64,000 bases of DNA. Source: Leptospiraceae bacterium (GTDB taxonomy: Bacteria; Spirochaetota; Leptospiria; Leptospirales; Leptospiraceae). The position numbers and the translations under genes are program-made. Positions within the stretch are counted from its first letter, which is position 1. The number at the start of each line of letters is the position of its first letter. Shown in pieces: positions 28,492 to 36,439 of the stretch. The stretch is from positions 1,189,001-1,253,000 of the forward strand of contig JABTUZ010000001.1 in assembly GCA_015075105.1 (NCBI GenBank), in the 5' to 3' direction. A model generated the notes under the pieces. The model was not told where the DNA came from. It searched no databases and saw only the letters and a list, made by a program, of their open reading frames with translations.

Positions 28492-28583
28492 TTGATAAAG
28501 TATTATTTGTTTGATTAAAAAATCTACTTTTTTTTAGCATTAAACATAATCTATACTTAAATAAAATGAGGAGGTATTATTTA

Positions 28584-28607
28584 ATGGCATCTATTCGCAG
28601 GAGATAG
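28584..28607 (+). promoter_or_regulatory. erm leader peptide MASIRRR
   Basis: A seven-codon ORF follows a strong ribosome binding site (GAGGAGG, 28568-28574, 9-base spacing). The encoded MASIRRR contains Arg-X-Arg, the known motif at which macrolide-bound ribosomes stall. Its last codons overlap one arm of a hairpin (AGGAG...CTCCT, up to about 28650). This fits a translational attenuator controlling the erm gene at 30275. Confidence 0.7.
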
Positions 28608-28776
28608 AAAGGGCAATAAAATTGCAAACTCCTATCTAACAATGGGTAACTTATGCTATTTATTTGCTCTCATTTTTGCGAATGATGTGTACATTATTGT
28701 GAATTAATGTTTTATCTTATTTAGTATTCATTTTTTTATATAGCTGCACAGGCAAAGTTTACCCCTAATTGGGATG

Positions 28777-28817
28777 CCTGCATTTTTATTGCCATTTCGT
28801 TTTTTGAGCAATATAAA
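28777..28817 (+). promoter_or_regulatory. Left part of the erm attenuator stem, cut by the IS
   Basis: CCTGCATTTTTATTGC (28777-28792) pairs at 15 of 16 positions with GCAATATAAATGCAGG, the second arm. That arm begins at 28808 and resumes after the IS at 30250-30264, where it includes the first part of the erm ribosome binding site AGGAGG. An upstream GCACAGGCA (about 28745) could pair alternatively with the left arm. The IS insertion point lies within the second arm. Confidence 0.7.
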
Positions 28818-30249
28818 GAAATTGTCCCGCTGTTAGTGGAAATTCTTTAGCGGTATAAATCTCATACTTTTAACCAGCCTTGCTGTCAATTTTTAATTTT
28901 TGATCTTCAAGTATTTTTTCCATGTTCTTTACAAGATAGCTTATCCCTACGAACCCTTTAACACGGTGCATGCGCTCTTCACTCTGCAGTATTGCCGAAG
29001 CAAGCCATCTCTTCTTCATGTCACCCTTGCCCCATTTTTTAACCCTGTGAGCAAATCGTTCAAGAGAGCTATTAAGGCTTTCTATCGGGTTAGTAGAGTA
29101 TACTGTCTTATAAAGATAGGGGGAAACTCCAAGTTTTAAAACTGTCAGAGTTTCCTCCATGCCTTCGCGGACACTACGTCCCATGTCAGGATTAATATTG
29201 TCAGCCCATTTCGCAAATGAATTTAACAGGGCAAGGGCTTTCTCATAGTCTTGTTCTGCATATGCCGCATTAAGTCTGCGTTCAACTTCAACTTTCATTT
29301 TTTCCGGTGCATGATCTATGATGTTGCGTTTCTTATGCTCCCGGCATCGCTGAATAAAACAATTATCGAAGCGTTTTGTTATGGCTGAATAAATGGCCTT
29401 CGCTCCGTCAATCACAAACAGCACAGGCCGTTCCTTTTGCAATCCCCGGTTTTCCATGTCATCAAACATGGAATTGATAATACCGGCATTCTCTGTTCCT
29501 CCCTGGCGCATCGAAAGGGCCTTTTTTACGCCATTTTCATTGACTCCCAACGCAATAATCATCATGTCCCCACCAATTTCATATCCATCAATGAAAATTA
29601 TAGGATAGTACCCGTCAATTGGACGCTCATCAAACTCTTTGAGAGCCCGGGCGCTTGCCTTGACAAAGTGACGGCTTACGCTTGATTTTTCTATCCCATA
29701 TGAATCCTGAATTGCTTCAGCGACTGCTCTGTAGTTGCGGGTAGATACACCATGCAGCATTTTCGCCATTACACTGGCCTCAATTATGCTATTTCTCTGA
29801 AAATTATTATACATTTCAAGGGGCTCCTCTTTCTTCGAGCCTCCCCGTTTTACGATCCTCGGCTTTTCCAGTTGTATCTTTTGTCCGTTTACAATAACAT
29901 AACCAGTCTTCTGTTTGCCATGACGATAACAGGCGTGGGATGTCGAGCGCTCATAAGGTTTGCCGCATTTGCTCTCTATTTCGGCATCTATCATTGCCTT
30001 GATCGCCAGCAGGGCTATACCGTTTACAAATTCATTGACTCCCTGTTCGTAAAGCTCCTTCAATTCTTTTCTCGGAGCAATGAAGTCATAGAGAGATAAA
30101 ATCTCATTGAATTCTTTTTGTCTTGACTCTTTAACATTTGTCTTTTTTACTTTTTTTGAGTTCATAGTGGTTACTCCTTTGATTGTTATTTATCCAAGTA
30201 CTAATCTTGGGTAACCGCTATGAATTTCAACTAAAACAGGGACATGCTC
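28818..30249 (-). mobile_element. IS256-family insertion sequence in the erm leader
   Basis: The 1432-bp element has imperfect inverted ends sharing TGTCCC and GAAATTC. The 9-bp sequence CAATATAAA is repeated at 28809-28817 and 30250-30258, the size of target duplication expected for this family. It carries one transposase gene on the - strand and appears intact. It separates the erm gene from its promoter and leader. Confidence 0.9.
28870..30165 (-). CDS. IS256-family (mutator-type) transposase
   Basis: The 431-residue protein has the mutator-family layout. The N-terminal region contains YERSTSHACYRHGKQKTGY. Catalytic Asp residues lie in IIFIDGYEIGG near residue 192 and VLFVIDGAKAIYSA near residue 252, with a later acidic residue in STNPIESLNSSLERF near residue 375, giving the DDE triad. 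Length and ends are complete, so the element may be mobile. Transcription runs opposite to the erm gene it has displaced from its leader. Confidence 0.9.
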   Translation of the reverse strand: MNSKKVKKTNVKESRQKEFNEILSLYDFIAPRKELKELYEQGVNEFVNGIALLAIKAMIDAEIESKCGKPYERSTSHACYRHGKQKTGYVIVNGQKIQLEKPRIVKRGGSKKEEPLEMYNNFQRNSIIEASVMAKMLHGVSTRNYRAVAEAIQDSYGIEKSSVSRHFVKASARALKEFDERPIDGYYPIIFIDGYEIGGDMMIIALGVNENGVKKALSMRQGGTENAGIINSMFDDMENRGLQKERPVLFVIDGAKAIYSAITKRFDNCFIQRCREHKKRNIIDHAPEKMKVEVERRLNAAYAEQDYEKALALLNSFAKWADNINPDMGRSVREGMEETLTVLKLGVSPYLYKTVYSTNPIESLNSSLERFAHRVKKWGKGDMKKRWLASAILQSEERMHRVKGFVGISYLVKNMEKILEDQKLKIDSKAG

Positions 30250-30261
30250 CAATATAAATGC

Positions 30262-30267
30262 AGGAGG
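30262..30267 (+). promoter_or_regulatory. erm: Ribosome binding site of erm, deciding a TTG start
   Basis: AGGAGG stands 7 bases before TTG at 30275. No ATG exists at a suitable distance. Before the IS inserted, this site was part of a 16-bp stem and would have been hidden. Confidence 0.75.
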
Positions 30268-30274
30268 AAATACA

Positions 30275-31069
30275 TTGCCTAATTGTAAACATAACAATAA
30301 AAACAAGTACATCTTTTCTCAAAATTTTTTAACAAATAGACGTTTAATAGAGAAAATTGTTTCTCTAAGCACTATAACAAAATGTGATACCGTTCTTGAG
30401 ATAGGAACAGGAAAAGGACATCTAACAGGTGTGCTATCTCAAAAATGTAATTTTCTTTTTTCAATCGAAATAGACGAAGTACTTTATCATAAGTCTATGA
30501 TTAAATTGAAAAAATATAATAATATTAAACTTATTAATGAGGATTTCTTAAATTACTCATTGCCTCGTAAAATCAGTTATAAAGTTTTTGCCAACATCCC
30601 TTTTTCTATAACAACTCAGCTAATTGATAAATTAACAAAAGCTCCTAATCCACCTGACGAAATGTGGCTCATTGTAGAAAAGGGAGCGGCAAAGAGATTT
30701 ATGGGGATAAAAAAAGAAACTATTAAATCATTACTTCTAAAACCGAATTGGGAAATTGATATAATATTTCATTTTAGAAGGGATGATTTCCATCCGAAAC
30801 CCTCTAAAGATTCCGTACTGCTTCACTTTTATAGAAAACATATCCCTGATATTGCAGAATCAGAGTTTGGAGCATATAAAAAATTTATAGAACAATCTTT
30901 TAAATATGGTTTTTTTAAGAAAAAGAGTTTACTGACAAAGAAACAAATAGCTACTGTATTAAAATTAGCAGAATTACCATCCATTTCTAAAGATGGCGTA
31001 ATTCTTTACATACAGTGGCTGTGTTTGTTTCGATGTTATATAAATTTTATAGAAAAACAAAAAATGTAA
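30275..31069 (+). CDS. erm: 23S rRNA adenine-N6 dimethyltransferase, Erm family
   Basis: The 264-residue protein starts with the typical FSQNFLTNRRLIEKIV. SAM motif I is LEIGTGKGHLT near residue 42, a NEDFLNY segment follows, and the catalytic motif is FANIPFSITTQLID near residue 107. Near residue 170 RRDDFHPKPSKDSVLL matches the substrate region. Erm enzymes dimethylate A2058 (E. coli numbering) of 23S rRNA and give macrolide-lincosamide-streptogramin B resistance. NIPF rather than NLPY and the leader peptide upstream favour Erm over the housekeeping KsgA. It is reversed in cassette C4, so it relies on its own promoter, which an IS now separates from it. Confidence 0.85.
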   Translation: MPNCKHNNKNKYIFSQNFLTNRRLIEKIVSLSTITKCDTVLEIGTGKGHLTGVLSQKCNFLFSIEIDEVLYHKSMIKLKKYNNIKLINEDFLNYSLPRKISYKVFANIPFSITTQLIDKLTKAPNPPDEMWLIVEKGAAKRFMGIKKETIKSLLLKPNWEIDIIFHFRRDDFHPKPSKDSVLLHFYRKHIPDIAESEFGAYKKFIEQSFKYGFFKKKSLLTKKQIATVLKLAELPSISKDGVILYIQWLCLFRCYINFIEKQKM

Positions 31070-31174
31070 TCAGCTAATGGTATTCTACCTTTTTACTAAC
31101 ATAGATACTTGATGGCTTATAAACGGCGGGCAGGACGCCCGCAGTAAAATTAATAACTAGGGCGCATCACTTTC
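31070..31174. other. Right end of cassette C4 with GC-rich hairpin
   Basis: GCGGGC/GCCCGC (about 31125-31142) forms a hairpin that may terminate erm transcription. Bases 31159-31181 are the reverse complement, with one mismatch in 23, of the left end of C4 at 28321-28343. Confidence 0.65.
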
Positions 31175-31472
31175 GCACAACGTTAAGAGTATCCGACGTT
31201 GAGAAAATGGGAAGAAAATGCCCCAAGCATTTTTCTTTCCATTTTCTCAATGTCTCCGAGCCAACAACTACTAGCAAGTCCTGTGACTGAACGGATGGCA
31301 CGCAAACTTGCTCTTTTCTGCAAGTTTCGTGACAGGAGTGAAGGCGCTGGACTTGCGTAAGTTCAACAAAAATACTAAAAAGTTTGGCTAATACAACTTT
31401 GCCGGCTTGGAGCAAGGAGGTGAACAGCTTCCGACATAGTTCACCTCCGCAGTGGATACTCGTAGTTAGTTG
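31175..31472. repeat. attC-like site between C3 and C4 (298 bp)
   Basis: Outer boxes are GCACAAC and GTTAGTT. Inner arms AAGAGTATCC and GGATACTC are complementary. The interior shares long blocks with the site at 2492-2772, so both belong to one long attC subfamily. Confidence 0.8.
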
Positions 31473-31735
31473 CTGTTTTAGACTTGTGTATTACTAAAAA
31501 GTCTGACTAATGCCTTCTACGAGAACCAGCCGAGACACGATGTCGAGCGTAATACTTACTCCATTCCACAATACGATTCTTTTATATGTTGGGTTTGCGA
31601 AGTTGCTTGTCAAATCCTATTCTGTAGCAATTTTGCAAATCCAACGTTGGACGCGTAATAATTAAGATTTCCTCAGTTTTTTATCTTTTTTTACTCTAAT
31701 TATTTTTTTTAAAAAATAGCTGCTTTTTTTATACT
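31473..31735. other. Left end of C3: palindrome and a decayed attC remnant
   Basis: The end module contains CGAGACACGATGTCGAG (about 31533-31549). At 31588-31652 GTTGGGTTTGCG and the later GCAAATCCAAC, followed by the core GTTGGAC, look like an attC whose left R box is lost. This suggests that C3 arose by fusion of two cassettes. Confidence 0.6.
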
Positions 31736-32812
31736 ATGCCTTATACTGACCTATTGAGGATATTTAAAACTATGAAATTCAAACTTGGTGAACTATTTTG
31801 TGGAGCTGGTGGTATTGGATTAGGTGCTATTAATGCTAAGTTATCTCATAATGGCAAACAATATTCTATTGAACATGAATGGGCTTCTGATTATGATAAA
31901 GACGCTTGTGAAACCTATAGAGCTAATATCTGTCCTGAAAATCCAAAGTCTGTTATATGCACAGATGTTAGAGATTTAGACATAAAGAAACTTTCCAAGA
32001 TTGACGCTTTGGCTTTTGGATTTCCTTGTAATGATTTTTCCGTAGTTGGGGAGCAAAAAGGTATGGATGGAGTTTATGGGGCTTTATATTCCTATGGAGT
32101 AAAAGTTCTTAAACAATTTCAACCGACTTGGTTTTTAGCTGAGAATGTAGGCGGGCTTCGCAATTCAAATGAAGGTAAAGCATTTGAAGAAATAATAAAA
32201 GAACTTACAAAAGTTGGTTATAATGTAACTTCTCATCTTTATAAATTTGAAGAGTATGAAGTTCCTCAAGCAAGACATAGAATTATTATCGTAGGATTTA
32301 GGAATGATACGAAGTTAAAATTTAAAATTCCAGTTCTTTCTAATCCTAAAATAATTACAGCACGACAAGCTATTACAATTCCTCCGATTCCAAAAGATGC
32401 GGCTAATCAAGAGTTTACGAAACAATCTGTTCAAGTAGTAGAGCGACTCCAATATATCAAAGCTGGAGAAAATGCATTTAATGCAACATTACCGGAACAT
32501 TTGACACTAAATGTAAAAGGTGTAAAAATGAGTCAAATCTATAAGCGGTTACATCCAGATAAACCTTCTTATACAATAACTGGTAGCGGAGGCGGAGGAA
32601 CTCATGTTTATCATTGGAAGGAAAATAGAGCTTTGACAAATAGAGAGCGCGCTAGATTGCAAACCTTTCCAGATAACTTTATATTTAAAGGTTCTAAAGA
32701 ATCTGTCCGAAAACAATTAGGTATGGCAGTTCCGCCTAAAGGAGTTCAAATAATTTTTGAATCAATTCTTAAAACGATTGCAGGGGTAGAATACAATCAT
32801 CTTGAATCTTAA
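31736..32812 (+). CDS. DNA cytosine-C5 methylase
   Basis: The 358-residue frame contains the C5-methylase motifs in order: LFCGAGGIGLG (motif I), FGFPCNDFS (motif IV with the catalytic Cys), ENVGGL (motif VI) and QARHRIIIVG (motif VIII), with RLQTFPDNF near the end. A start at the internal Met before KFKLGELF (31772) would fit the family better than the annotated one. It protects host DNA from the nuclease encoded 17 bp downstream. Unlike most cassette genes it reads towards the integrase, so it must have its own promoter. Confidence 0.88.
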   Translation: MPYTDLLRIFKTMKFKLGELFCGAGGIGLGAINAKLSHNGKQYSIEHEWASDYDKDACETYRANICPENPKSVICTDVRDLDIKKLSKIDALAFGFPCNDFSVVGEQKGMDGVYGALYSYGVKVLKQFQPTWFLAENVGGLRNSNEGKAFEEIIKELTKVGYNVTSHLYKFEEYEVPQARHRIIIVGFRNDTKLKFKIPVLSNPKIITARQAITIPPIPKDAANQEFTKQSVQVVERLQYIKAGENAFNATLPEHLTLNVKGVKMSQIYKRLHPDKPSYTITGSGGGGTHVYHWKENRALTNRERARLQTFPDNFIFKGSKESVRKQLGMAVPPKGVQIIFESILKTIAGVEYNHLES

Positions 32813-32829
32813 CAAAAATTATTACTATT

Positions 32830-33807
32830 ATGAGTTTAATCACTACAGGACTTTTTGATAAAGTTTTAATTGAACCTCTAAATCAGAATGCAAATAAATT
32901 GTATGTGGTTTCTGGTTATGCTACTGCAATGATGGCAATGCGTCATTTTGAATTTGCTAAAAAAATTAAGAAACAATTTTCTTTAGAACTAATAGTTGGG
33001 ATGTCTCCAAATGATGGGATTGAAAAGAAAAATCATCTTGCCTTTATTGATTTACAGTCTGAGAAATACAATGTAGACTTTCGATGCAACTATACAATTA
33101 ATCGTCCTCCTATCCATTCAAAAGTTTACGCATGGTATAATAACGATAAGCCTTTAATGGGGTTTGTTGGTTCTGCTAATTATACTCAGAACGCTTTCAG
33201 TAATTCTATGAGAGAAGTTTTAACATTAGAAAATCCTGAATTATGTATGCAATATTATAATAGTCTAATAGGTGAAACAGTAAATTGTAATTCTGAAAAT
33301 ATTGAAGAGCATATAGATATTTTTGAAAAGAAAATTGCAGGGAAGAAAACAGTAGAAGATATTATTGGAGAGGTTGAAACCTCTTTAACCTCAAATTATT
33401 TAAACCTAGATAAAGTTACTTTAACTCTATTAGATAGTAGAACAGGAGAAGTTCCTACTCGCTCTGGTTTAAATTGGGGTCAAAGAGAAAAAAGAAATCC
33501 GAATCAGGCTTACATAAATATTCCTGCTGATATAGGCAGGTCAGGTTTTTTCCCTGATAGATATGAAACATTTTCAATTACAACTGATGACGGCAAAGAG
33601 TTAATATGCGTTCGTGCTCAGGATGGAGGTAAGGGATTACATTCAACCTTAAATAATTCTTTACTTGGAGAATATTTCAGATATCGTATGGGTTTAAAAA
33701 ACGGGCAATTTATAACCAAAGAAGATTTACTTAGATATGGACGAACGGATGTAACAATTTACAAAGTTGATTCTGAAAATTATATTATGGATTTTTCTGT
33801 CAGATAA
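32830..33807 (+). CDS. PLD-superfamily restriction endonuclease (NgoFVII-like)
   Basis: The 325-residue protein has the phospholipase D-type catalytic motif IHSKVYAWY followed by GFVGSANYTQNAF near residues 95-125, and the lead VSGYATAMMAMRHF. Together with an adjacent C5 methylase this fits the NgoFVII family of type II restriction enzymes. These cut DNA without a metal ion, using the His-Lys pair. The C-terminal half probably binds DNA. The recognition sequence cannot be deduced here. Confidence 0.8.
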   Translation: MSLITTGLFDKVLIEPLNQNANKLYVVSGYATAMMAMRHFEFAKKIKKQFSLELIVGMSPNDGIEKKNHLAFIDLQSEKYNVDFRCNYTINRPPIHSKVYAWYNNDKPLMGFVGSANYTQNAFSNSMREVLTLENPELCMQYYNSLIGETVNCNSENIEEHIDIFEKKIAGKKTVEDIIGEVETSLTSNYLNLDKVTLTLLDSRTGEVPTRSGLNWGQREKRNPNQAYINIPADIGRSGFFPDRYETFSITTDDGKELICVRAQDGGKGLHSTLNNSLLGEYFRYRMGLKNGQFITKEDLLRYGRTDVTIYKVDSENYIMDFSVR

Positions 33808-33819
33808 TTTTACTTTGCA

Positions 33820-33906
33820 TCTTTCCGAGACACGACGTCGAAGGAACCTACGACAGTAAAGCTCAGGCATTAGTCCCTAGAAAAATATGGTCAAGTCTAA
33901 AATGGC
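33820..33906. other. Right end module of cassette C3 with palindrome
   Basis: Contains CGAGACACGACGTCGA. Read on the - strand it matches the right end module of C9 (TTTTAG, GTAGGTT, CGTGTCTCGGAAAGA) and in part the left end of C3. Confidence 0.7.
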
Positions 33907-34038
33907 AACTAACGTTTTGCAGCTTGGCGAAGTGGCGGATTTAGAAGCACTTACTTTCAATTTAGCACTAATGTTTATTTGAAAACCAAATGTTCAATTT
34001 AGCACTGAACCCGCCATTTTGCCAAACTGCTGTTAGCC
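33907..34038. repeat. attC-like site between C2 and C3 (132 bp)
   Basis: Outer boxes are AACTAAC and GTTAGCC. Inner arms GCAGCTTGGCGAAGTGGCGG and CCGCCATTTTGCCAAACTGC are complementary apart from a small central mismatch. Confidence 0.85.
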
Positions 34039-34058
34039 GTTCGGTGTTTTGTTTTTCG

Positions 34059-35144
34059 CTATTTTCCACTTTTTCGTCTGTTGTCGTCTTTGCATAACAT
34101 TTGGCAATTTTCTTCTATTGTTTTTCCGCCTTCGTGCCAAGGTGTAATGTGGTCGCCTTCCATTCCAGAAATGTCATAATTCTTTTTACAAATCGGACAA
34201 ACTCCTTTTTGTTTTTCGTACATTTTTTGTTTTACGCTGTCTGAAAAAGTTCTAATTCCTAAATATCTTTCGTCTCTTGTCAAAATGTAAGCGTAAATTC
34301 CACTCTTTTTTTCAACTTCATCGTCTGCGATTAATCTTGCTGTTTCTTCTTCAATGGCTTTTGTATCGTAAATTACATCTTTGTATTTATTGTACAGAAA
34401 ACCCCATTGAATACCTTTCATAAACTTTTTACGCTTATTGGTAAAAGTTGCGTTTACCCAAGTTATGACAGATTGAAAATACATCCACAACGCAGTTGCG
34501 TTTGGGTCGTGTTGGTGAGTTGCCATATAATTTTCAATTTTGTCTTCTGAAATCCAATAAATGGCAGTTTCTAAAAATTCTTGTCTTATTGGTGAACCGT
34601 TTAAATAATCTCCACCAATATTATAAGCAACACAACCGCTTTTACTGAAATAACGTTTAGCGTCAGAAACCCAACTACCTGTATAAACTGCGTTTCGCAG
34701 TTCTTGTTCAGTTAGTTTTTCTCCTGCAATATTTATGGTTTTAAACCATTCTAATTTTTCGCTTTCAGTTCCGCTACAAACATAAACCATCAATTTGTAG
34801 TTTAAAATTTGTTCTTTTTCGTCTGCTTTTAAGTTGTGAAAATATCTGTTTTGAAAAGCAAATTCTCCGTCCACATATTGGCAAATTGAAATTGTTCTTT
34901 GTTGTCCGTCAATGACTTCAAAAGTTCCGTCTTCACGAACTGCCCAATACATAACATTTAGAGGGAAATTTTTGGTAATTGTATTTATTACAGCATCTCT
35001 TTGTTTGTCTTTGTAAATAAATTCACGTTGGTAAGGTGGACGAATGTCCAACTTGCCACCAAAACCAACAACTCCGTTTTCATTGTTGTCTTGAAAGCCG
35101 TCAGATAATTCTTGTATCGTTATTTCTTTAAGTTCTATGTTCAT
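34059..35144 (-). CDS. DUF262 and HNH nuclease protein, probable restriction partner
   Basis: The 361-residue protein has an N-terminal DUF262 (ParB-like) domain with FEVIDGQQRTISI near residue 75. The C-terminal HNH nuclease has CPICKKN near residue 312, then EGDHITPWHEGG and ENCQMLCKDDNR. DUF262 proteins occur in nucleotide-dependent nucleases such as GmrS/GmrD. Here the gene overlaps the adenine methylase gene by four bases (35141-35144), so it is most simply the nuclease of that restriction-modification pair. It bears no resemblance to EcoRI itself. Cassette C2. Confidence 0.75.
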   Translation of the reverse strand: MNIELKEITIQELSDGFQDNNENGVVGFGGKLDIRPPYQREFIYKDKQRDAVINTITKNFPLNVMYWAVREDGTFEVIDGQQRTISICQYVDGEFAFQNRYFHNLKADEKEQILNYKLMVYVCSGTESEKLEWFKTINIAGEKLTEQELRNAVYTGSWVSDAKRYFSKSGCVAYNIGGDYLNGSPIRQEFLETAIYWISEDKIENYMATHQHDPNATALWMYFQSVITWVNATFTNKRKKFMKGIQWGFLYNKYKDVIYDTKAIEEETARLIADDEVEKKSGIYAYILTRDERYLGIRTFSDSVKQKMYEKQKGVCPICKKNYDISGMEGDHITPWHEGGKTIEENCQMLCKDDNRRKSGK

Positions 35145-36130
35145 AATCTTTTGTTCTTTATCAAAATTCTTGCATAAATTTTTGAACCATTTACATAAGG
35201 ATAACCAAAATTAAAATCGTCTATTTTTGTTGTAGCCATTTGTCCTATTATTTCAAACTGGTCTGGATTAAATTTGTCTAAAAAGGTTATTGGAACTCCC
35301 ATTGTTCCTTTATAATCCATTGGTATCTCTTTTGTTTTATCAACATTTATTGCATCATAATTGTCATAACGCGGATATTCTTCTGGTGTATAGTTTTTAT
35401 ATAGAATTATATCTTCGTGTCTTTTAGCTGTATCTAAATTTGTTAACCACAAACAATTATTTGTTGCTACAATTCTATTACCATCTTCATCAACACGAGC
35501 TTCTGTTCCATACAATTCATAATGTTTTGGAACTATAAAACCTGAAATTCCACGTCCCATATTTACACCTAGCCACGCTTTATTTTCTTTGATTAGTTTG
35601 AAAATTTCTTTGTAAGAAATAGCATTAATGTTTCCAATGATTAAGAATTTTTTGTCGTACTCAATTAGTTGTGCAACATATTCACGAAATAATGAAAATG
35701 GCGGATTTGTTACAACAATATCTGCTTCTGTCAAAAGTTCAATACATTCTTTGCTTCTAAAATCGCCATCGCCTTTGAGTTCTTTGATACCAATTTCATT
35801 TACATCAGGAACGTTGTTTCCGTTTTTGTCGCCTGTATATTCTAAATAAATTGCTTGTTCAGATTTGTTTTCGCTAAACAAGTCCATTTCTTGATTTTTG
35901 TAACAAGTAGCAATTAATTTTTTAAGTCCAAATCTTTCAAAGTTGTATGAAAAAAAGTGAAAGAAATTACTAACTCTCGGGTCGTCACAGTTACATAATA
36001 CGACTTTACCTTTAAAGTGATTTTTATAATGCTTCAATTCTCGTTCAATGTCAGAAAGTTGAGTATAAAACTCGTCTTTCTTGCTCGTTTTTGCCGAAGT
36101 CAACATTGAATGTTCTACTTTTCTTGCCAT
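35141..36130 (-). CDS. Adenine-specific DNA methylase, EcoRI-methylase family
   Basis: The 329-residue protein begins SAKTSKKDEFYTQLSDIERE, typical of this family. The catalytic motif is VVTNPPFSLFREY near residue 138, and a SAM-binding region with LCNCDDPRVSNF lies near residue 46. It would methylate adenine in the target site and protect against the partner encoded downstream. The start ATG lies about 90 bp from the C2 boundary, in position for read-through from Pc. Start and order of the two genes look intact. Confidence 0.85.
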   Translation of the reverse strand: MARKVEHSMLTSAKTSKKDEFYTQLSDIERELKHYKNHFKGKVVLCNCDDPRVSNFFHFFSYNFERFGLKKLIATCYKNQEMDLFSENKSEQAIYLEYTGDKNGNNVPDVNEIGIKELKGDGDFRSKECIELLTEADIVVTNPPFSLFREYVAQLIEYDKKFLIIGNINAISYKEIFKLIKENKAWLGVNMGRGISGFIVPKHYELYGTEARVDEDGNRIVATNNCLWLTNLDTAKRHEDIILYKNYTPEEYPRYDNYDAINVDKTKEIPMDYKGTMGVPITFLDKFNPDQFEIIGQMATTKIDDFNFGYPYVNGSKIYARILIKNKRL

Positions 36131-36223
36131 TTATTTAGTCAATTTGTTAAGGTCGTAAAGTTACAATTTTAATTTCTGTTATTTGTCGATTTGTCTGTCG
36201 GTTTTGCGGTTCGCTACACTGAC

Positions 36224-36420
36224 GGCTAACGGTTTGCAGCTTGGCGCAGGTGCGGTAATAGAAATCCAAAAGTTCAGTTATGTACCACAGCAAGCCGAAG
36301 CAGCTTTTTTTTGCTAATTTAAAACTTTTGAGCAAACAAAAAGCTGCGTAGGCGATGATAGTAGCTCAAAAGTTGAGTTTATATTCTTCAGCCGCACTTG
36401 CGCCAAACTGCCTGTTATGT
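36224..36420. repeat. attC-like site between C1 and C2 (197 bp)
   Basis: Outer boxes are GGCTAAC and GTTATGT. Inner arms GCAGCTTGGCGCAGGTGCGG and CCGCACTTGCGCCAAACTGC are complementary. The right box GTTATGTGC is identical to the attI-like core read on the - strand at 37122-37114. Confidence 0.88.
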
Positions 36421-36439
36421 GCATACCCTTCACCTCCTG

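Noticed and set aside
30275-31069. Housekeeping KsgA (16S rRNA dimethylase) instead of Erm
   Set aside because: The catalytic motif is NIPF, the gene has a stalling-type leader and attenuator, and it sits in a cassette. A phylogeny would settle it.
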